From a virus, in the IMG/VR virus record IMGVR_UViG_3300001847_000530, positions 1-58,126 of that record: DNA of 58,126 nt. One strand, given 5' to 3'. Under the pieces are notes generated by a model. It searched no databases, was not told the origin of the DNA, and worked only from the letters and a program-made list of their open reading frames with translations. The position numbers and the translations under genes are program-made. Positions 8,873 through 16,709 of the stretch are shown piece by piece. Numbering within the stretch: the stretch's first letter is position 1; the number at the start of each line of letters is the position of its first letter.

Positions 8873-9228
8873 GCTACAAGCTTTTCTTGGATGATATCCG
8901 CGATCCAAAGGAATTCGCCAAGATTTATCCATTGCCTCTTGGTCCCTGGACAGTTATTCGTTCCTACATCGACTTTTGCCGAGTGATCGAATCAAAAGGC
9001 CTACCTAACTACATTAGTTTCGACCATGATCTTGCTCCTGAGCATTACACGAATCCGCCTACTCCTACAACAGAGAAGACAGGATATGATTGTGCTCTTT
9101 GGCTGTGCGATTACTGCCTGACATTCAAGCACTCGCTGCCAAAATATGGAGTACACTCGATGAATCCCGTGGGTAAGCGCAGAATAGAAGCACTGCTCGA
9201 ATCATTCAATCAGAACCACATCAAATAA
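8869..9228 (+). CDS. Cyclic-phosphate-processing receiver-domain-like protein
   Basis: 119 aa. It carries the family pattern LFLDDIRDP at the N-terminus, ISFDHDLAPE in the middle, a central KTGYDCALWLCDYC helix and GVHSMNPVGKRRIEALLESF at the C-terminus. Such receiver-like domains have been linked in the literature to RNA 2',3'-cyclic-phosphate processing; activity in phages is unproven. All acidic and His positions (DD, DHD, HS) are present here. A divergent paralogue lies two genes downstream. Confidence 0.7.
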   Translation: MSYKLFLDDIRDPKEFAKIYPLPLGPWTVIRSYIDFCRVIESKGLPNYISFDHDLAPEHYTNPPTPTTEKTGYDCALWLCDYCLTFKHSLPKYGVHSMNPVGKRRIEALLESFNQNHIK

Positions 9229-9232
9229 TCTT

Positions 9233-9457
9233 ATGATATTTTTGTTATTCTTAGCATTCTGTGCAATCTGGTCGTTCAGCGGCGTTTTCATCTGGACAGG
9301 AATGGCAGATGACGTTAAGCGCTGGTACAAGAAGCTGATTTTGCTTCTAATTTCTGGCCCATTTGTTTGGGTGTTTTGGATTCTGATGCGTATACTTATT
9401 ACTATAGACAGCTGCGCATGGATCTATACTCGCTTTGAGAAATGGATGAAGGAATAA
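9233..9457 (+). CDS. Small two-helix membrane protein
   Basis: 74 aa with two clear hydrophobic segments (about 2-22 and 36-59) separated by a basic loop MADDVKRWYKK. Unknown function. It lies between two paralogous receiver-like genes and overlaps the second through TAATG. Confidence 0.6.
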   Translation: MIFLLFLAFCAIWSFSGVFIWTGMADDVKRWYKKLILLLISGPFVWVFWILMRILITIDSCAWIYTRFEKWMKE

Positions 9458-9828
9458 TGAGCTACAACATATTTTTAGACAACTTCAAGCATTTTCGCAA
9501 GCCCGTCGAATTCAATACCGAGCACCGCGATGTGTCTGGTGAAGCCTGGGTTGTTGCTCGTACCTACGAGGAGTTTTGCAACGTGATCCTGACTCGAAAG
9601 TCTTTACCCGACTACATCAGCTTTGACTACGATCTAGGAGATCGTAGTGAACGGCCTAAAACTGGCTGGCATTGTGCTCAATTCGTTTGCGATTGCTGTT
9701 TAGCTGTAGAAAGTCCGCCGCCTAAATTTGGCGTGCATTCTACAAATGAAGAGGCTAAACGTGCCATCGAAGGTATGCTACGCGGGTTTGATAATTTTAC
9801 TCGATTCGGTAAAAATAATACTCAATGA
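9457..9828 (+). CDS. Divergent paralogue of the receiver-domain-like protein
   Basis: 123 aa from ATG 9457 (TAATG overlap); an in-frame ATG at 9442 is inside the previous gene. It aligns with the protein at 8869 along its length: YNIFLDNF for YKLFLDDI, ISFDYDLGD for ISFDHDLAP, KTGWHCAQFVCDCC, and FGVHSTNEEAKRAIEGML. The DD pair has become DN and DHD has become DYD, so catalytic or metal residues of the family are altered. Confidence 0.65.
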   Translation: MSYNIFLDNFKHFRKPVEFNTEHRDVSGEAWVVARTYEEFCNVILTRKSLPDYISFDYDLGDRSERPKTGWHCAQFVCDCCLAVESPPPKFGVHSTNEEAKRAIEGMLRGFDNFTRFGKNNTQ

Positions 9829-10211
9829 GCGAAAGCATTTTAGACTTTGAAATCGATCAGAAGGTCGAGAAGTTTGCAGAGGCGATCAATGATACGATAA
9901 TAAAGAATTATCCACACATAGAGTTAACTATCACTGGCGATAGCGCAGAAAATACAGATCACACACTGCGCGCACAGCGCATTTATCTGAAAACCGACCA
10001 TGGCGTGGTCATCGTGATGCCGGACTTCAATAATCGGTCTGCTGCTGCGTGTGTCGTCAATGTGCGTCTGTGGCGCTGGATGTCTATGGAAGGATTCGAT
10101 GATGAGGCAATTGATCGAGAAGGAAAGCTGCTATCTAACCCATTACCCCATACTGACAGCAATGTGGAAATTCTGAGCTATTACCTCTCGCATAAAAATA
10201 GTGGATCATGA
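9825..10211 (+). CDS. Hypothetical protein
   Basis: 128 aa, with 4-nt overlaps with both neighbours. It appears to be an alpha/beta protein (helix EKFAEAINDTIIKNY, strands ELTITG and GVVIVMPDF). No motif recognised; co-transcribed with thyX. Confidence 0.6.
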   Translation: MSESILDFEIDQKVEKFAEAINDTIIKNYPHIELTITGDSAENTDHTLRAQRIYLKTDHGVVIVMPDFNNRSAAACVVNVRLWRWMSMEGFDDEAIDREGKLLSNPLPHTDSNVEILSYYLSHKNSGS

Positions 10212-10915
10212 AGAAATTTGATTACCAGAAAGTCAAGCTGATCAGCCATAGCATTAGCTCGGATTATGACAACGTGATGGAACCAGACGAACTGGTTGCA
10301 TACTGTGCTCGTGTTAGCAATCCTGCTAATCAAAACAATCACGAGACGGCCGGCAAACTCGTGCAATATCTTGTGAAGCACAAGCATTGGTCACCGCTCG
10401 AGATGGTGTCTGCTACCGTCGAGATCGAGACCACACGAGACATTGCTCGTCAGATTCTGCGTCACCGTTCGTTTTCGTTTCAGGAGTTCTCACAGAGATA
10501 TGCTGATCCTACTGCTGCTCTTGACTTTACAACACGAGAAGCTCGGTTGCAGGATACTAAGAATCGTCAAAACAGCATTGCAACTGAGGACGAAGAGCTT
10601 GCTGACGAATGGGCGCGGATGCAGAATAAAGCAATCAATGCTGCTCGGAAAGCATACGACTGGGCGATCTCGAATGGAATTGCAAAGGAGCAGGCGCGCG
10701 CAGTTCTTCCGGAGGGTAACACGATGTCTAGAATGTATATGGCAGGAACTCTGCGCTCGTTCATTCACTACATCGATGTTCGCACTGGCAACGGAACTCA
10801 GGCTGAGCACATGGATGTTGCAAACAAGGTAGCAATATCTCTGTATCCGATCTTTCCGCTAGTTGTTGACTTCAACAGACAGTTTGGAGTTAAGAGTCAA
10901 GGACAAACTGAATAA
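10208..10915 (+). CDS. thyX: FAD-dependent thymidylate synthase ThyX
   Basis: 235 aa. It makes dTMP from dUMP with FAD and methylene-tetrahydrofolate. The ThyX signature RHRxxSxNExSxRY appears as RHRSFSFQEFSQRY (residues 85-98) with one N-to-Q substitution. The second conserved region is ARAVLPEGNTMSRMYMAGTLRSFIHYI, containing the nucleotide-binding Arg and the LRS/F element. It is paired functionally with the dCMP deaminase at the window start, which supplies dUMP. It overlaps the preceding ORF by 4 nt. Confidence 0.94.
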   Translation: MKKFDYQKVKLISHSISSDYDNVMEPDELVAYCARVSNPANQNNHETAGKLVQYLVKHKHWSPLEMVSATVEIETTRDIARQILRHRSFSFQEFSQRYADPTAALDFTTREARLQDTKNRQNSIATEDEELADEWARMQNKAINAARKAYDWAISNGIAKEQARAVLPEGNTMSRMYMAGTLRSFIHYIDVRTGNGTQAEHMDVANKVAISLYPIFPLVVDFNRQFGVKSQGQTE

Positions 10916-10938
10916 TCTTGTTTTTGGCCAAATTCTTG

Positions 10939-10966
10939 TTTACATTTCATGCCAAAAGCATAAGAT
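10939..10966 (+). promoter_or_regulatory. Promoter of the 10985 gene
   Basis: TTTACA (10939-10944), 16-nt spacer, TAAGAT (10961-10966); the ATG lies 18 nt further on, so a short leader is expected. Confidence 0.6.
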
Positions 10967-10984
10967 TGATCTTGTAAATTCGCA

Positions 10985-11344
10985 ATGAATACCAATACTA
11001 ATAATACCACTACTAATACTAACTCTACGACGGCTACGGCCGCTAAGTCGCCCAAGACTAAGCCGACCGCTCCGACGAAGCCCACACCGACGACCAATCC
11101 GAAGCGTGGTGCTAAGAAGTCCGAGGTTGTTGCTCTGCTCAAGAACTTCACGTTTCCTGCTAACCCGTTCACGGTTCGTGAGGTATACTGCTCGCTGGGC
11201 GTCTGCCACGGTCTGATTCGTTCCTACGTCAAGAAGAACGCCAAGATCGTCGGTGATGCACCCAAGGCTGCTGGTTCGACCGGCAAAGCTCGTGGCAAGG
11301 CTGCAAAGCTCTATCAGCTGCCTGCCGACAAGCTGAACTACTAA
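10985..11344 (+). CDS. Asn/Thr-rich small protein with winged-helix-like C-terminus
   Basis: 119 aa. The first 40 residues are low-complexity (N/T, then K/P/T), encoded by aac/act repeats. Residues 45-110 read as a compact basic domain (SEVVALLKNFTFPANPFTVREVYCSLGVCHGLIRSYVKKNAKIV, quoted in parts) consistent with a winged helix. Possible DNA-binding regulator; inferred. Confidence 0.6.
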   Translation: MNTNTNNTTTNTNSTTATAAKSPKTKPTAPTKPTPTTNPKRGAKKSEVVALLKNFTFPANPFTVREVYCSLGVCHGLIRSYVKKNAKIVGDAPKAAGSTGKARGKAAKLYQLPADKLNY

Positions 11345-11362
11345 GTTTCTTCGTCATCGCCG

Positions 11363-11397
11363 ACCAGCGGCGGCGATAAGATCCGCTGGTTTGTGTT
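11363..11397 (+). terminator. Hairpin after the 10985 gene, probable terminator
   Basis: Perfect 8-bp stem ACCAGCGG (11363-11370) / CCGCTGGT (11383-11390) with a 12-nt loop, followed by TTGTGTT. The T-run is imperfect. Confidence 0.5.
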
Positions 11398-11410
11398 ATG
11401 CATAAACACA

Positions 11411-11436
11411 CTTCCTAGTCCTCACCGACTAGGAAG
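11411..11436. repeat. Perfect 9-bp inverted repeat
   Basis: CTTCCTAGT (11411-11419) and ACTAGGAAG (11428-11436) with an 8-nt loop. No T-run follows, so it may be an operator or an RNA-processing hairpin rather than a terminator. It lies upstream of the 11480 promoter. Confidence 0.45.
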
Positions 11437-11479
11437 TCGTGCTTTAGCTGGTAGTCAATGACTTACGCAATTTTATTTC

Positions 11480-11508
11480 CTATCATTTTTTCTAGAATAG
11501 TGTAGGAT
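11480..11508 (+). promoter_or_regulatory. Leaderless-class early promoter
   Basis: CTATCA (11480-11485), 17 nt, TAGGAT (11503-11508), 6 nt, ATGATG at 11515. A copy of the YATCAACGGGTTAYGYAA-like element lies just upstream (about 11456-11470). Confidence 0.75.
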
Positions 11509-11514
11509 ATCTCC

Positions 11515-11946
11515 ATGATGAATACTGCTACTATCAACCGTAACGTTCTTACGGCCATTCGCGCCGATCTCGATGCCGCTATCGCCGCCGTTGCTGCCAA
11601 GCACGGTGTATCGATGAAAACCGGTTCTGCTCGGTTTTCGTCCGCTGCTGCGACGATGAAGGTTGAGATCGCCACGATCTCTGCTACCGGCGAGGTCATC
11701 AGCAAGACGATTGCTGCTTTGCGCGCCAACTACAAGTACCTTGGTCTGACTGAGGATCATCTGAATGCGACGTTCAGCATCGCCGGTCGTACCTACAAGC
11801 TCGCCGGCTACAACTCGCGCCGGTATGCTAAGCCGTTCGAGATCAAGTGCTTGGATAACGGCAAGATCTACGTTACCACCGAGGCGCAGATTCGCGCTGC
11901 GCTCGGAATTCCCGCCAAGATCTCGCAATTTTCCTCGCGCTTCTGA
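11515..11946 (+). CDS. Small early protein, unknown
   Basis: 143 aa beginning MMNTATINRNVLTAIRADLD. The N-terminal half is helical and Ala-rich (IAAVAAKHGVSM). The C-terminal half is beta-like (GRTYKLAGYNSRRYAKPF, GKIYVTTEAQIRAAL). It is GC-richer than late genes. It is the first of several small genes under identical promoters, a layout typical of host-takeover genes. No family assigned. Confidence 0.65.
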   Translation: MMNTATINRNVLTAIRADLDAAIAAVAAKHGVSMKTGSARFSSAAATMKVEIATISATGEVISKTIAALRANYKYLGLTEDHLNATFSIAGRTYKLAGYNSRRYAKPFEIKCLDNGKIYVTTEAQIRAALGIPAKISQFSSRF

Positions 11947-11974
11947 GCTCCAACAACTTACGTAACTTTCTTTC

Positions 11975-12003
11975 CTATCATTTTAGCTATAACCTGTTAG
12001 GAT
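11975..12003 (+). promoter_or_regulatory. Leaderless-class early promoter
   Basis: CTATCA (11975-11980), 17 nt, TAGGAT (11998-12003), 6 nt, ATGATG at 12010. A CAACAACTTACGTAAC element precedes it. Confidence 0.75.
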
Positions 12004-12009
12004 TTATCC

Positions 12010-12300
12010 ATGATGAAACTTAAGCAACATTCCTCCAATTGTCACGAACTCGCTCTTGCTCGCGGTGCGGTTCTCTTCTCGTACGAGACGCCCGTGGCCA
12101 TTTCATTCGATTACCCGACGAAGGTCAAGTTCACGTCTGAACAGCTCGACATCGAAGCCGAGTTCTACGGCGTCTATCGTACTGACGTAAAGTACAGCAA
12201 GGCAACGACTAAGCATATCAATGCTTGGACTGCGACTACGCGCACGCTCTCGCAGGAAGTTCTCGAGGATCTCGCCGGCCAGATTCTTCGTAACGTCTGA
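12010..12300 (+). CDS. Small early protein, unknown
   Basis: 96 aa, MMKLKQHSSNCHELALARG. A central stretch (ISFDYPTKVKF...EAEFYGVYRTDVKYSKATTKHINAW) looks beta-rich, ending in a helix LSQEVLEDLAGQILRNV. No recognised family. Its start is set by the promoter. Confidence 0.65.
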   Translation: MMKLKQHSSNCHELALARGAVLFSYETPVAISFDYPTKVKFTSEQLDIEAEFYGVYRTDVKYSKATTKHINAWTATTRTLSQEVLEDLAGQILRNV

Positions 12301-12313
12301 GCATCAACAGGTT

Positions 12314-12604
12314 ATGCAACCTAAAGTAGGGTCATTTTTTGTCCATCCAGATCAGCAAGCTAGTCGATCTGACTTTTATGTGCTGGCACAGATCGTAGAC
12401 GACAGATCTAAGCAAGTTGGTTACGTCGCTCTACCGGTGTTTATTGACCGTCGATCTTGCTTTCGCAAACCCGCCAAACTCGCTTCTGAGGCCGTTTCTG
12501 GACTTCTTACTGCTGGCTTTTCAGCCTATAAGATACACAAGATCGAGGTGCGGGCAATCGTTAATAATCAAGGGGTTATACAAACCGAGAACGGTCATTG
12601 GTAA
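12314..12604 (+). CDS. Small hypothetical protein
   Basis: 96 aa from ATG 12314, which lies inside a copy of the CATCAACAGGTTATG repeat element. It has no -10 of its own, so it is probably co-transcribed with the 12010 gene. Beta-rich appearance (GSFFVHPDQ, FYVLAQIVDD, GYVALPVFID). Unknown function. Confidence 0.55.
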   Translation: MQPKVGSFFVHPDQQASRSDFYVLAQIVDDRSKQVGYVALPVFIDRRSCFRKPAKLASEAVSGLLTAGFSAYKIHKIEVRAIVNNQGVIQTENGHW

Positions 12605-12629
12605 TCAACGGGTTACGTTTTTTTCTCGC

Positions 12630-12658
12630 CTATCATTTCTTCTAGAGCCTGTTAAGAT
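12630..12658 (+). promoter_or_regulatory. Leaderless-class early promoter
   Basis: CTATCA (12630-12635), 17 nt, TAAGAT (12653-12658), 6 nt, ATGATG at 12665; AATCAACGGGTTACG sits upstream at 12603-12617. Confidence 0.75.
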
Positions 12659-12664
12659 ATTCTC

Positions 12665-12871
12665 ATGATGAAACTTACCACTAAACTTCCGAACGGCAAG
12701 TTCAAGGTCAACAAAGCTGCGGTCATCGCACGACTCAAGAAGCTTCGCAAGCAGCGCAAGGAGGTCGATATCCCAGGTCTGCTTCCGGTCTCTCAGCGTG
12801 AAGTTTCCGCTGAGGCGCGCGAGATGACTCGCTACCGCGCTGACAACTTCATCAATACCTCTGAGGAATAA
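12665..12871 (+). CDS. Small basic early protein
   Basis: 68 aa, very basic first half (AAVIARLKKLRKQRKEV), acidic end. Possible nucleic-acid or polymerase binder by composition only. It starts at ATGATG after the leaderless promoter. Confidence 0.6.
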   Translation: MMKLTTKLPNGKFKVNKAAVIARLKKLRKQRKEVDIPGLLPVSQREVSAEAREMTRYRADNFINTSEE

Positions 12872-12872
12872 G

Positions 12873-13136
12873 ATGAATTCCGAGAACATCTACGACTCTG
12901 GCCATTTTAACTGGCAGCATAATGGCATCTTCGGGGTGTCATCGATCAGCCGCCTGTTCGGTCCTGTCTGGAAAGCTCCGCCGAGCGACATCGGAGTCAA
13001 ATCCGCGCGCACCGGCGCCATCAAAATTTTCCATCTTGATACCACCGCGCCTGGGTACGAGGACGGCTGGGACGGCGAGTACAAGCGCTACATTTCTACT
13101 GATGGCAGCATCAAGCTGCAGATCGACCTTCACTAA
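12873..13136 (+). CDS. Small hypothetical protein
   Basis: 87 aa, Trp/Gly-containing (HFNWQHNGIFGVSSISRLFGPVW). It begins 1 nt after the previous stop. A reversed-strand ORF also covers this stretch, but the forward frame continues the operon and has the better start. No function recognised. Confidence 0.5.
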   Translation: MNSENIYDSGHFNWQHNGIFGVSSISRLFGPVWKAPPSDIGVKSARTGAIKIFHLDTTAPGYEDGWDGEYKRYISTDGSIKLQIDLH

Positions 13137-13140
13137 TACT

Positions 13141-13347
13141 ATGGACTACTCAAAAATTCCTGACACGCTCTCGCAAGAAATCCGCGATGCAGCGCTTGAT
13201 GAGAGGCGGGTCATCTTTGACGATCCGCAGCAGCTGCGGTTCATCTTTGACGATCCGCAGCAATGCTGGCACGGCCCTCGCTGGCATATCCGCGATGAGC
13301 AGCTCGCAGACATTCTGCTGAGCCGCGAGAATCCCAACTCTTTTTGA
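13141..13347 (+). CDS. Small protein with an internal 10-residue duplication
   Basis: 68 aa, MDYSKIPDTLSQEIRDAALD. A decapeptide is repeated in tandem (RVIFDDPQQL then RFIFDDPQQC), from a 30-nt DNA duplication at 13207-13266. The end is DEQLADILLSREN. Function unknown. Confidence 0.55.
   Translation: MDYSKIPDTLSQEIRDAALDERRVIFDDPQQLRFIFDDPQQCWHGPRWHIRDEQLADILLSRENPNSF
13207..13266 (+). repeat. Two-copy 30-bp tandem repeat
   Basis: The two copies (start of each: CGGGTCATCTTTGACGATCC and CGGTTCATCTTTGACGATCC) differ at few bases, so the duplication is recent. It stays in frame within the coding sequence. Confidence 0.75.
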
Positions 13348-13353
13348 CACACC

Positions 13354-13566
13354 ATGACATCTAAACTCTATTCTATTCTGCGCTGGTGCGACCGTTACGG
13401 CGCTGTTATTCTAAGCATTCTTTGGCTTGCTCTGGCCATATTCGACTTTGTCTACGGAGTGTGGTTCGGACCACACGAGAACACAAAGAGTCACCTGATC
13501 AGCGCCGGCTATGAAGCACTGCTAGCAATGTCGTGGTTCATCATCGATGCATTCTACCGCAAGTAA
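13354..13566 (+). CDS. Small membrane protein
   Basis: 70 aa. Two hydrophobic segments, about residues 16-38 (GAVILSILWLALAIFDFVYG) and 50-66 (YEALLAMSWFIIDAFY). Downstream gene starts directly after its stop. Function unknown. Confidence 0.6.
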   Translation: MTSKLYSILRWCDRYGAVILSILWLALAIFDFVYGVWFGPHENTKSHLISAGYEALLAMSWFIIDAFYRK

Positions 13567-14043
13567 GTGGACATCATAGTCGTAGGCGGAACAAAGCAGC
13601 AGCGCGCATTAGTTGAGCAGGCTGCTGCCTTTTACAGCAACTTTCTGATAGGCAGTGTGTCTGACTTGTTCATCACGATCAAGCTCAAGCGTAACCTGCT
13701 GAACAAGGAAGATGTCAAGGCGGACTGTCTGCTAGATGAAGACGAGGATGACTACAAGTCGTTTGAGATTCGCATAGACAGTCTGATGAATATGCCCGGG
13801 GTGTTGCGATCTCTTGCTCACGAGATGGTCCATGTCAGTCAGTACTACAGCGGCAAAATGAAAGACCGCGGCATCAGCGGTGTTGTCTGGAAGGGTCAGG
13901 CGATGAGTCTGACCATCGCGCATTACTACGATCTTCCTTGGGAAGTCGAGGCGTACAGCATGGAGGAGGGCCTTTACGAGCGGTTCGTCACTCGCAAGAA
14001 ACTAGGCCGTGCAAAATGGTACAGAGATAGGGACTATCTATAA
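13567..14043 (+). CDS. SprT-like zinc metalloprotease
   Basis: 158 aa from a GTG directly after the preceding TAA; no upstream ATG is available. The metalloprotease motif HEMVH is at residues 85-89 (LAHEMVHVSQYY), and a downstream acidic residue in WEVEAYSMEEGL could be the third zinc ligand. Small SprT/wss-like proteases of this size are common in T4-like phages. The substrate is unknown. Late promoter TATAAATA lies across its stop and drives the next gene. Confidence 0.7.
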   Translation: MDIIVVGGTKQQRALVEQAAAFYSNFLIGSVSDLFITIKLKRNLLNKEDVKADCLLDEDEDDYKSFEIRIDSLMNMPGVLRSLAHEMVHVSQYYSGKMKDRGISGVVWKGQAMSLTIAHYYDLPWEVEAYSMEEGLYERFVTRKKLGRAKWYRDRDYL

Positions 14044-14046
14044 ATA
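14039..14046 (+). promoter_or_regulatory. T4-type late promoter
   Basis: TATAAATA with the next ATG 8 nt after its last base. In T4 the start of late transcripts lies about 6 nt after this box, so the mRNA would be essentially leaderless. Confidence 0.7.
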
Positions 14047-14053
14047 GCCTTAA

Positions 14054-14824
14054 ATGGCTCAACAAGGATTTCAGTACGAGATTAATGCTTGCGACGTTCT
14101 AAAACCTATGGGCTTTGTCCCCAAGGAATTCAAGCCTGCGGGTGCAGGGCACAACCAACCAGATCTGATGCTCTTGCACAAGGGACAGACTGCTGGGTGT
14201 GAATTGAAAATTACTGCTGCTTCTGCTGGATCTCTTGTGCTGAAATACGATTCGCCGATCGGTGGAATGAAGATCGGTTATGGCGGCGGAAAAAACCCAT
14301 GGAGTTTTGGCAAGATCGGACCCGATGAGGATGAAAAGCAATTCATTTCCTCGCTTGCCGAGGAAGTTGGTGTCTTCAAGCGTATCGCAAAGGAATGGAC
14401 AGAAGAACCACTAAAGCGTGAAAGCAAAGATGATAAGTGGAAAGCTACTGCTGGCAAATTGTCTCCAAAGGAAAGATATGAGCGCGACAGAGATACCTTT
14501 CACGACATCATTGGTGAGATTCCTGCTACTAAAATCGAGGACTATTACATCAAGAAGCACACCTATTACGTCAACGTGGGCACGCATGGATTCTACCTAA
14601 TGGGCAGCCAAAATCCGCTTAAGCTTGAAGGCGTGCCGCGGTTTGGATCATCTGCATCCGCTACATATCGTGCGCGTGTGCAGTATAAGGGATCGGGAAA
14701 CTATCAGTTTACTTTTGAGATGCAGTTCAGAATGCGCGCAAAGTCTCCTTTCAACATCGCACCGGTGAACGGCAAATCAGTTGAGATCATTAAATCCCAA
14801 CTGAATCTATCCTGCTTTACTTGA
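14054..14824 (+). CDS. Putative nuclease-fold late protein
   Basis: 256 aa. The N-terminal region reads like a restriction-endonuclease fold: FQYEINACDVLKPMGF, then HNQPDLMLLHKGQ and AGCELKITAASAGS. PD-x(n)-ELK matches the PD-(D/E)xK pattern. Related proteins occur in T4-like cyanophages without assigned roles. It is convergent with the minus-strand gene at 14817 (8-nt overlap). Confidence 0.55.
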   Translation: MAQQGFQYEINACDVLKPMGFVPKEFKPAGAGHNQPDLMLLHKGQTAGCELKITAASAGSLVLKYDSPIGGMKIGYGGGKNPWSFGKIGPDEDEKQFISSLAEEVGVFKRIAKEWTEEPLKRESKDDKWKATAGKLSPKERYERDRDTFHDIIGEIPATKIEDYYIKKHTYYVNVGTHGFYLMGSQNPLKLEGVPRFGSSASATYRARVQYKGSGNYQFTFEMQFRMRAKSPFNIAPVNGKSVEIIKSQLNLSCFT

Positions 14825-15428
14825 TTCCAATACCACGACGGACATCGTGGTACATTTCGTTCTTGTGCGCTGTTGTCATCTTCGATGGAGCGCCTGAATG
14901 AAATTCTTTCTTGTTGCCGGCAGCAGCGTGAGCGCGCATCTTACTAGCTGACATACCACTCGTGCCTTCAGCATCTGGGTCACGCTCGCCAGCAGAGTGA
15001 ACAGTGATTGACTTGAAGTTGTAGCTGCCATGATCGAGCTTCTTGCCGTTGTACTTGTGCAGCAAATTGTGCAGCTCTTCCTTGCGATCAGATCCTGCAA
15101 CCACATGGAGATGCTGGACGCCTTGCTTGTGCAGATCGGCTGCATGATGCAGAATTGTGGGTTTCTCCTTGCTTGCCGCCTTCACGTTCGTTCCCGGGAA
15201 TGCGCGCTTGGCATGCTTCACCCTTTGCGCAGCAGTCAGCGGATTCTTCTTGGGATCTGTCGAGTGCGACAGCACGACAGTATGCTCTGCGCCATGCTCC
15301 TTAGCAACATCATGAACTTTATTGACGAGTGCTTCGTGGCCGGACGTCACTGGATTCATACGGCCAAAAGCTAGAACGTGATGGCCGTTGCCGGCTGCTT
15401 CTTTGAAGAATGTGCTGAACGATTTCAT
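14817..15428 (-). CDS. Nucleotidyltransferase (NMNAT/cytidylyltransferase fold), CTS-like N-terminus
   Basis: 203 aa. The HxGH-type motif is GRMNPVTSGHEALV and the second motif GMSASKMRAHAAAG corresponds to ISSTxIR, so the adenylyl/cytidylyl-transfer site looks intact. The first 12 residues MKSFSTFFKEAA resemble the T4 capsid-targeting sequence (MKTYQEFIAEA). The substrate (NMN, phosphopantetheine or other) cannot be read. It overlaps the start of its minus-strand partner by 4 nt. A paralogue is on the plus strand at 17430. Confidence 0.75.
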   Translation of the reverse strand: MKSFSTFFKEAAGNGHHVLAFGRMNPVTSGHEALVNKVHDVAKEHGAEHTVVLSHSTDPKKNPLTAAQRVKHAKRAFPGTNVKAASKEKPTILHHAADLHKQGVQHLHVVAGSDRKEELHNLLHKYNGKKLDHGSYNFKSITVHSAGERDPDAEGTSGMSASKMRAHAAAGNKKEFHSGAPSKMTTAHKNEMYHDVRRGIGIK

Positions 15429-16675
15429 CCGCGCGATTTGAGAAGGTTAGCGCGAGCAAACTCAGCGCGATTGACGAGCTTAGTGGGTTCTTCGTGGCCC
15501 TTGAACTTGTGATTGATGACGAATCCTTCAGGTTTTGACTTGTTGCTGCCGATGTGGTGGCTCAGGCCGCCTTCGTGCTTCTCAAGGTTGTGTACCAGAA
15601 CGTTCTTGGCCTGCTGTAGGTGATGGTGCATCGAGAGCAGATTGGCATAATGCTTTGCGTGCTTCTCGATGTGTGCGTTATGCTCGGCGCCGATTGCGCG
15701 CTTCTTTTCCTGCCCAGCAGGTGTCTTCAATCCACTTGCCTGCTTTTCGTAGTGTGAGGTAATGTGGTGCTGCAGTCCTTGAACAGAAGGCTTCTCGCCA
15801 GTACGCACAGTATGATTGATGTAGGTTGACAGATGCCCAGCCTCGCCGCGATGTTTCTCAGTCGCAGCGTACATCTTATTCTTGTGCGTATCATGGATTT
15901 CCTTAGCAGCTGCCATGTGCTTCTCGAACGAGTGCTGATCGTGCTTAGGATACTCAATCTTGCTGGTATCGTGCTCAGCAGTTTTCAGGTGAACATCGGG
16001 ATGCGACTTGAAGTTATGAGTGTCTGGATGAGCACTGACCGACATATGCTCCACACCATCTTCTTTGCTGTGCGGGTGATACTGTTGGTGAACCACCACA
16101 CCAAACTTAGAGCGTGCTACCTTCTTAGCCTCATCTCCATGAGCAGTGTAGGTAATCGTGTTAGGCGTGAACGAGACAGACTTAGCTTCCAGCAGGATCG
16201 CATTCTCGTGTAGATGCTTGCTGTCAGCGGTGTGCAGAACGTCACCCTGATAGACACCGTGCTTTGGCGCGACCTTTGGCAGATGCTTTAGCGCATGCTT
16301 CAGAGTACGAACCAGACCAGGAGCATGACCGTGATTCTTATCGATGTCATGCTCGGTGTAATTGATCTTCGGATTCTTGTTGAACGCGCTCTTTGTGGCC
16401 ACGAAAAACTTCTTTGTCTTCGGATGATGACCGAAAACAATCGATGGCGACCCGTCATACTTCATCGTCAGCGTGCTGTCATGCTTGCCTGCCTTCATAT
16501 GCTCGTGAGCGTGCATCAGTGCGGCATGAGCGTGCTCGAATCCCTCGCTGCCATGAAGCAGCGGGCGATCCTCGGCGTGATGAATGTGCTTCAGTTGCTG
16601 AGGTGACTCAGCTGCTTCCTGAAGCATATCTGTGTAGGTTTCAGCAATCGTTTTAAGGGCGGAAAGTTGCAGCAT
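15425..16675 (-). CDS. Ligase/nucleotidyltransferase-fold protein, His-rich
   Basis: 416 aa. Motif I of covalent nucleotidyltransferases appears as TMKYDGSPS (Kx-DG). A motif III-like GVYQGDVLHT follows, then a motif IV-like EGFVINHKF and a motif V-like TKLVNR near the end. The middle is unusually rich in His and Lys (HSKEDGVEHMSVSAHPDTH and similar). Homologous His-rich proteins occur in T4-like cyanophages as uncharacterised families. It may be an RNA/DNA ligase-like enzyme or a degenerate relative. The N-terminus (ALKTIAETYTDMLQEAAE) resembles other late proteins here. Driven by a late promoter at 16689. Confidence 0.6.
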   Translation of the reverse strand: MLQLSALKTIAETYTDMLQEAAESPQQLKHIHHAEDRPLLHGSEGFEHAHAALMHAHEHMKAGKHDSTLTMKYDGSPSIVFGHHPKTKKFFVATKSAFNKNPKINYTEHDIDKNHGHAPGLVRTLKHALKHLPKVAPKHGVYQGDVLHTADSKHLHENAILLEAKSVSFTPNTITYTAHGDEAKKVARSKFGVVVHQQYHPHSKEDGVEHMSVSAHPDTHNFKSHPDVHLKTAEHDTSKIEYPKHDQHSFEKHMAAAKEIHDTHKNKMYAATEKHRGEAGHLSTYINHTVRTGEKPSVQGLQHHITSHYEKQASGLKTPAGQEKKRAIGAEHNAHIEKHAKHYANLLSMHHHLQQAKNVLVHNLEKHEGGLSHHIGSNKSKPEGFVINHKFKGHEEPTKLVNRAEFARANLLKSRG

Positions 16676-16688
16676 AAATTGGTTTTTC

Positions 16689-16696
16689 TATTTATA
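16689..16696 (-). promoter_or_regulatory. T4-type late promoter (minus strand)
   Basis: TATTTATA on the plus strand, TATAAATA on the minus strand, 13 nt before the ATG of the ligase-fold gene. Confidence 0.65.
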
Positions 16697-16709
16697 AAAA
16701 TACGCAGAA

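Noticed and set aside
10443-10832. 129-residue ORF on the plus strand
   Set aside because: Out-of-frame shadow of thyX; thyX has the family motifs.
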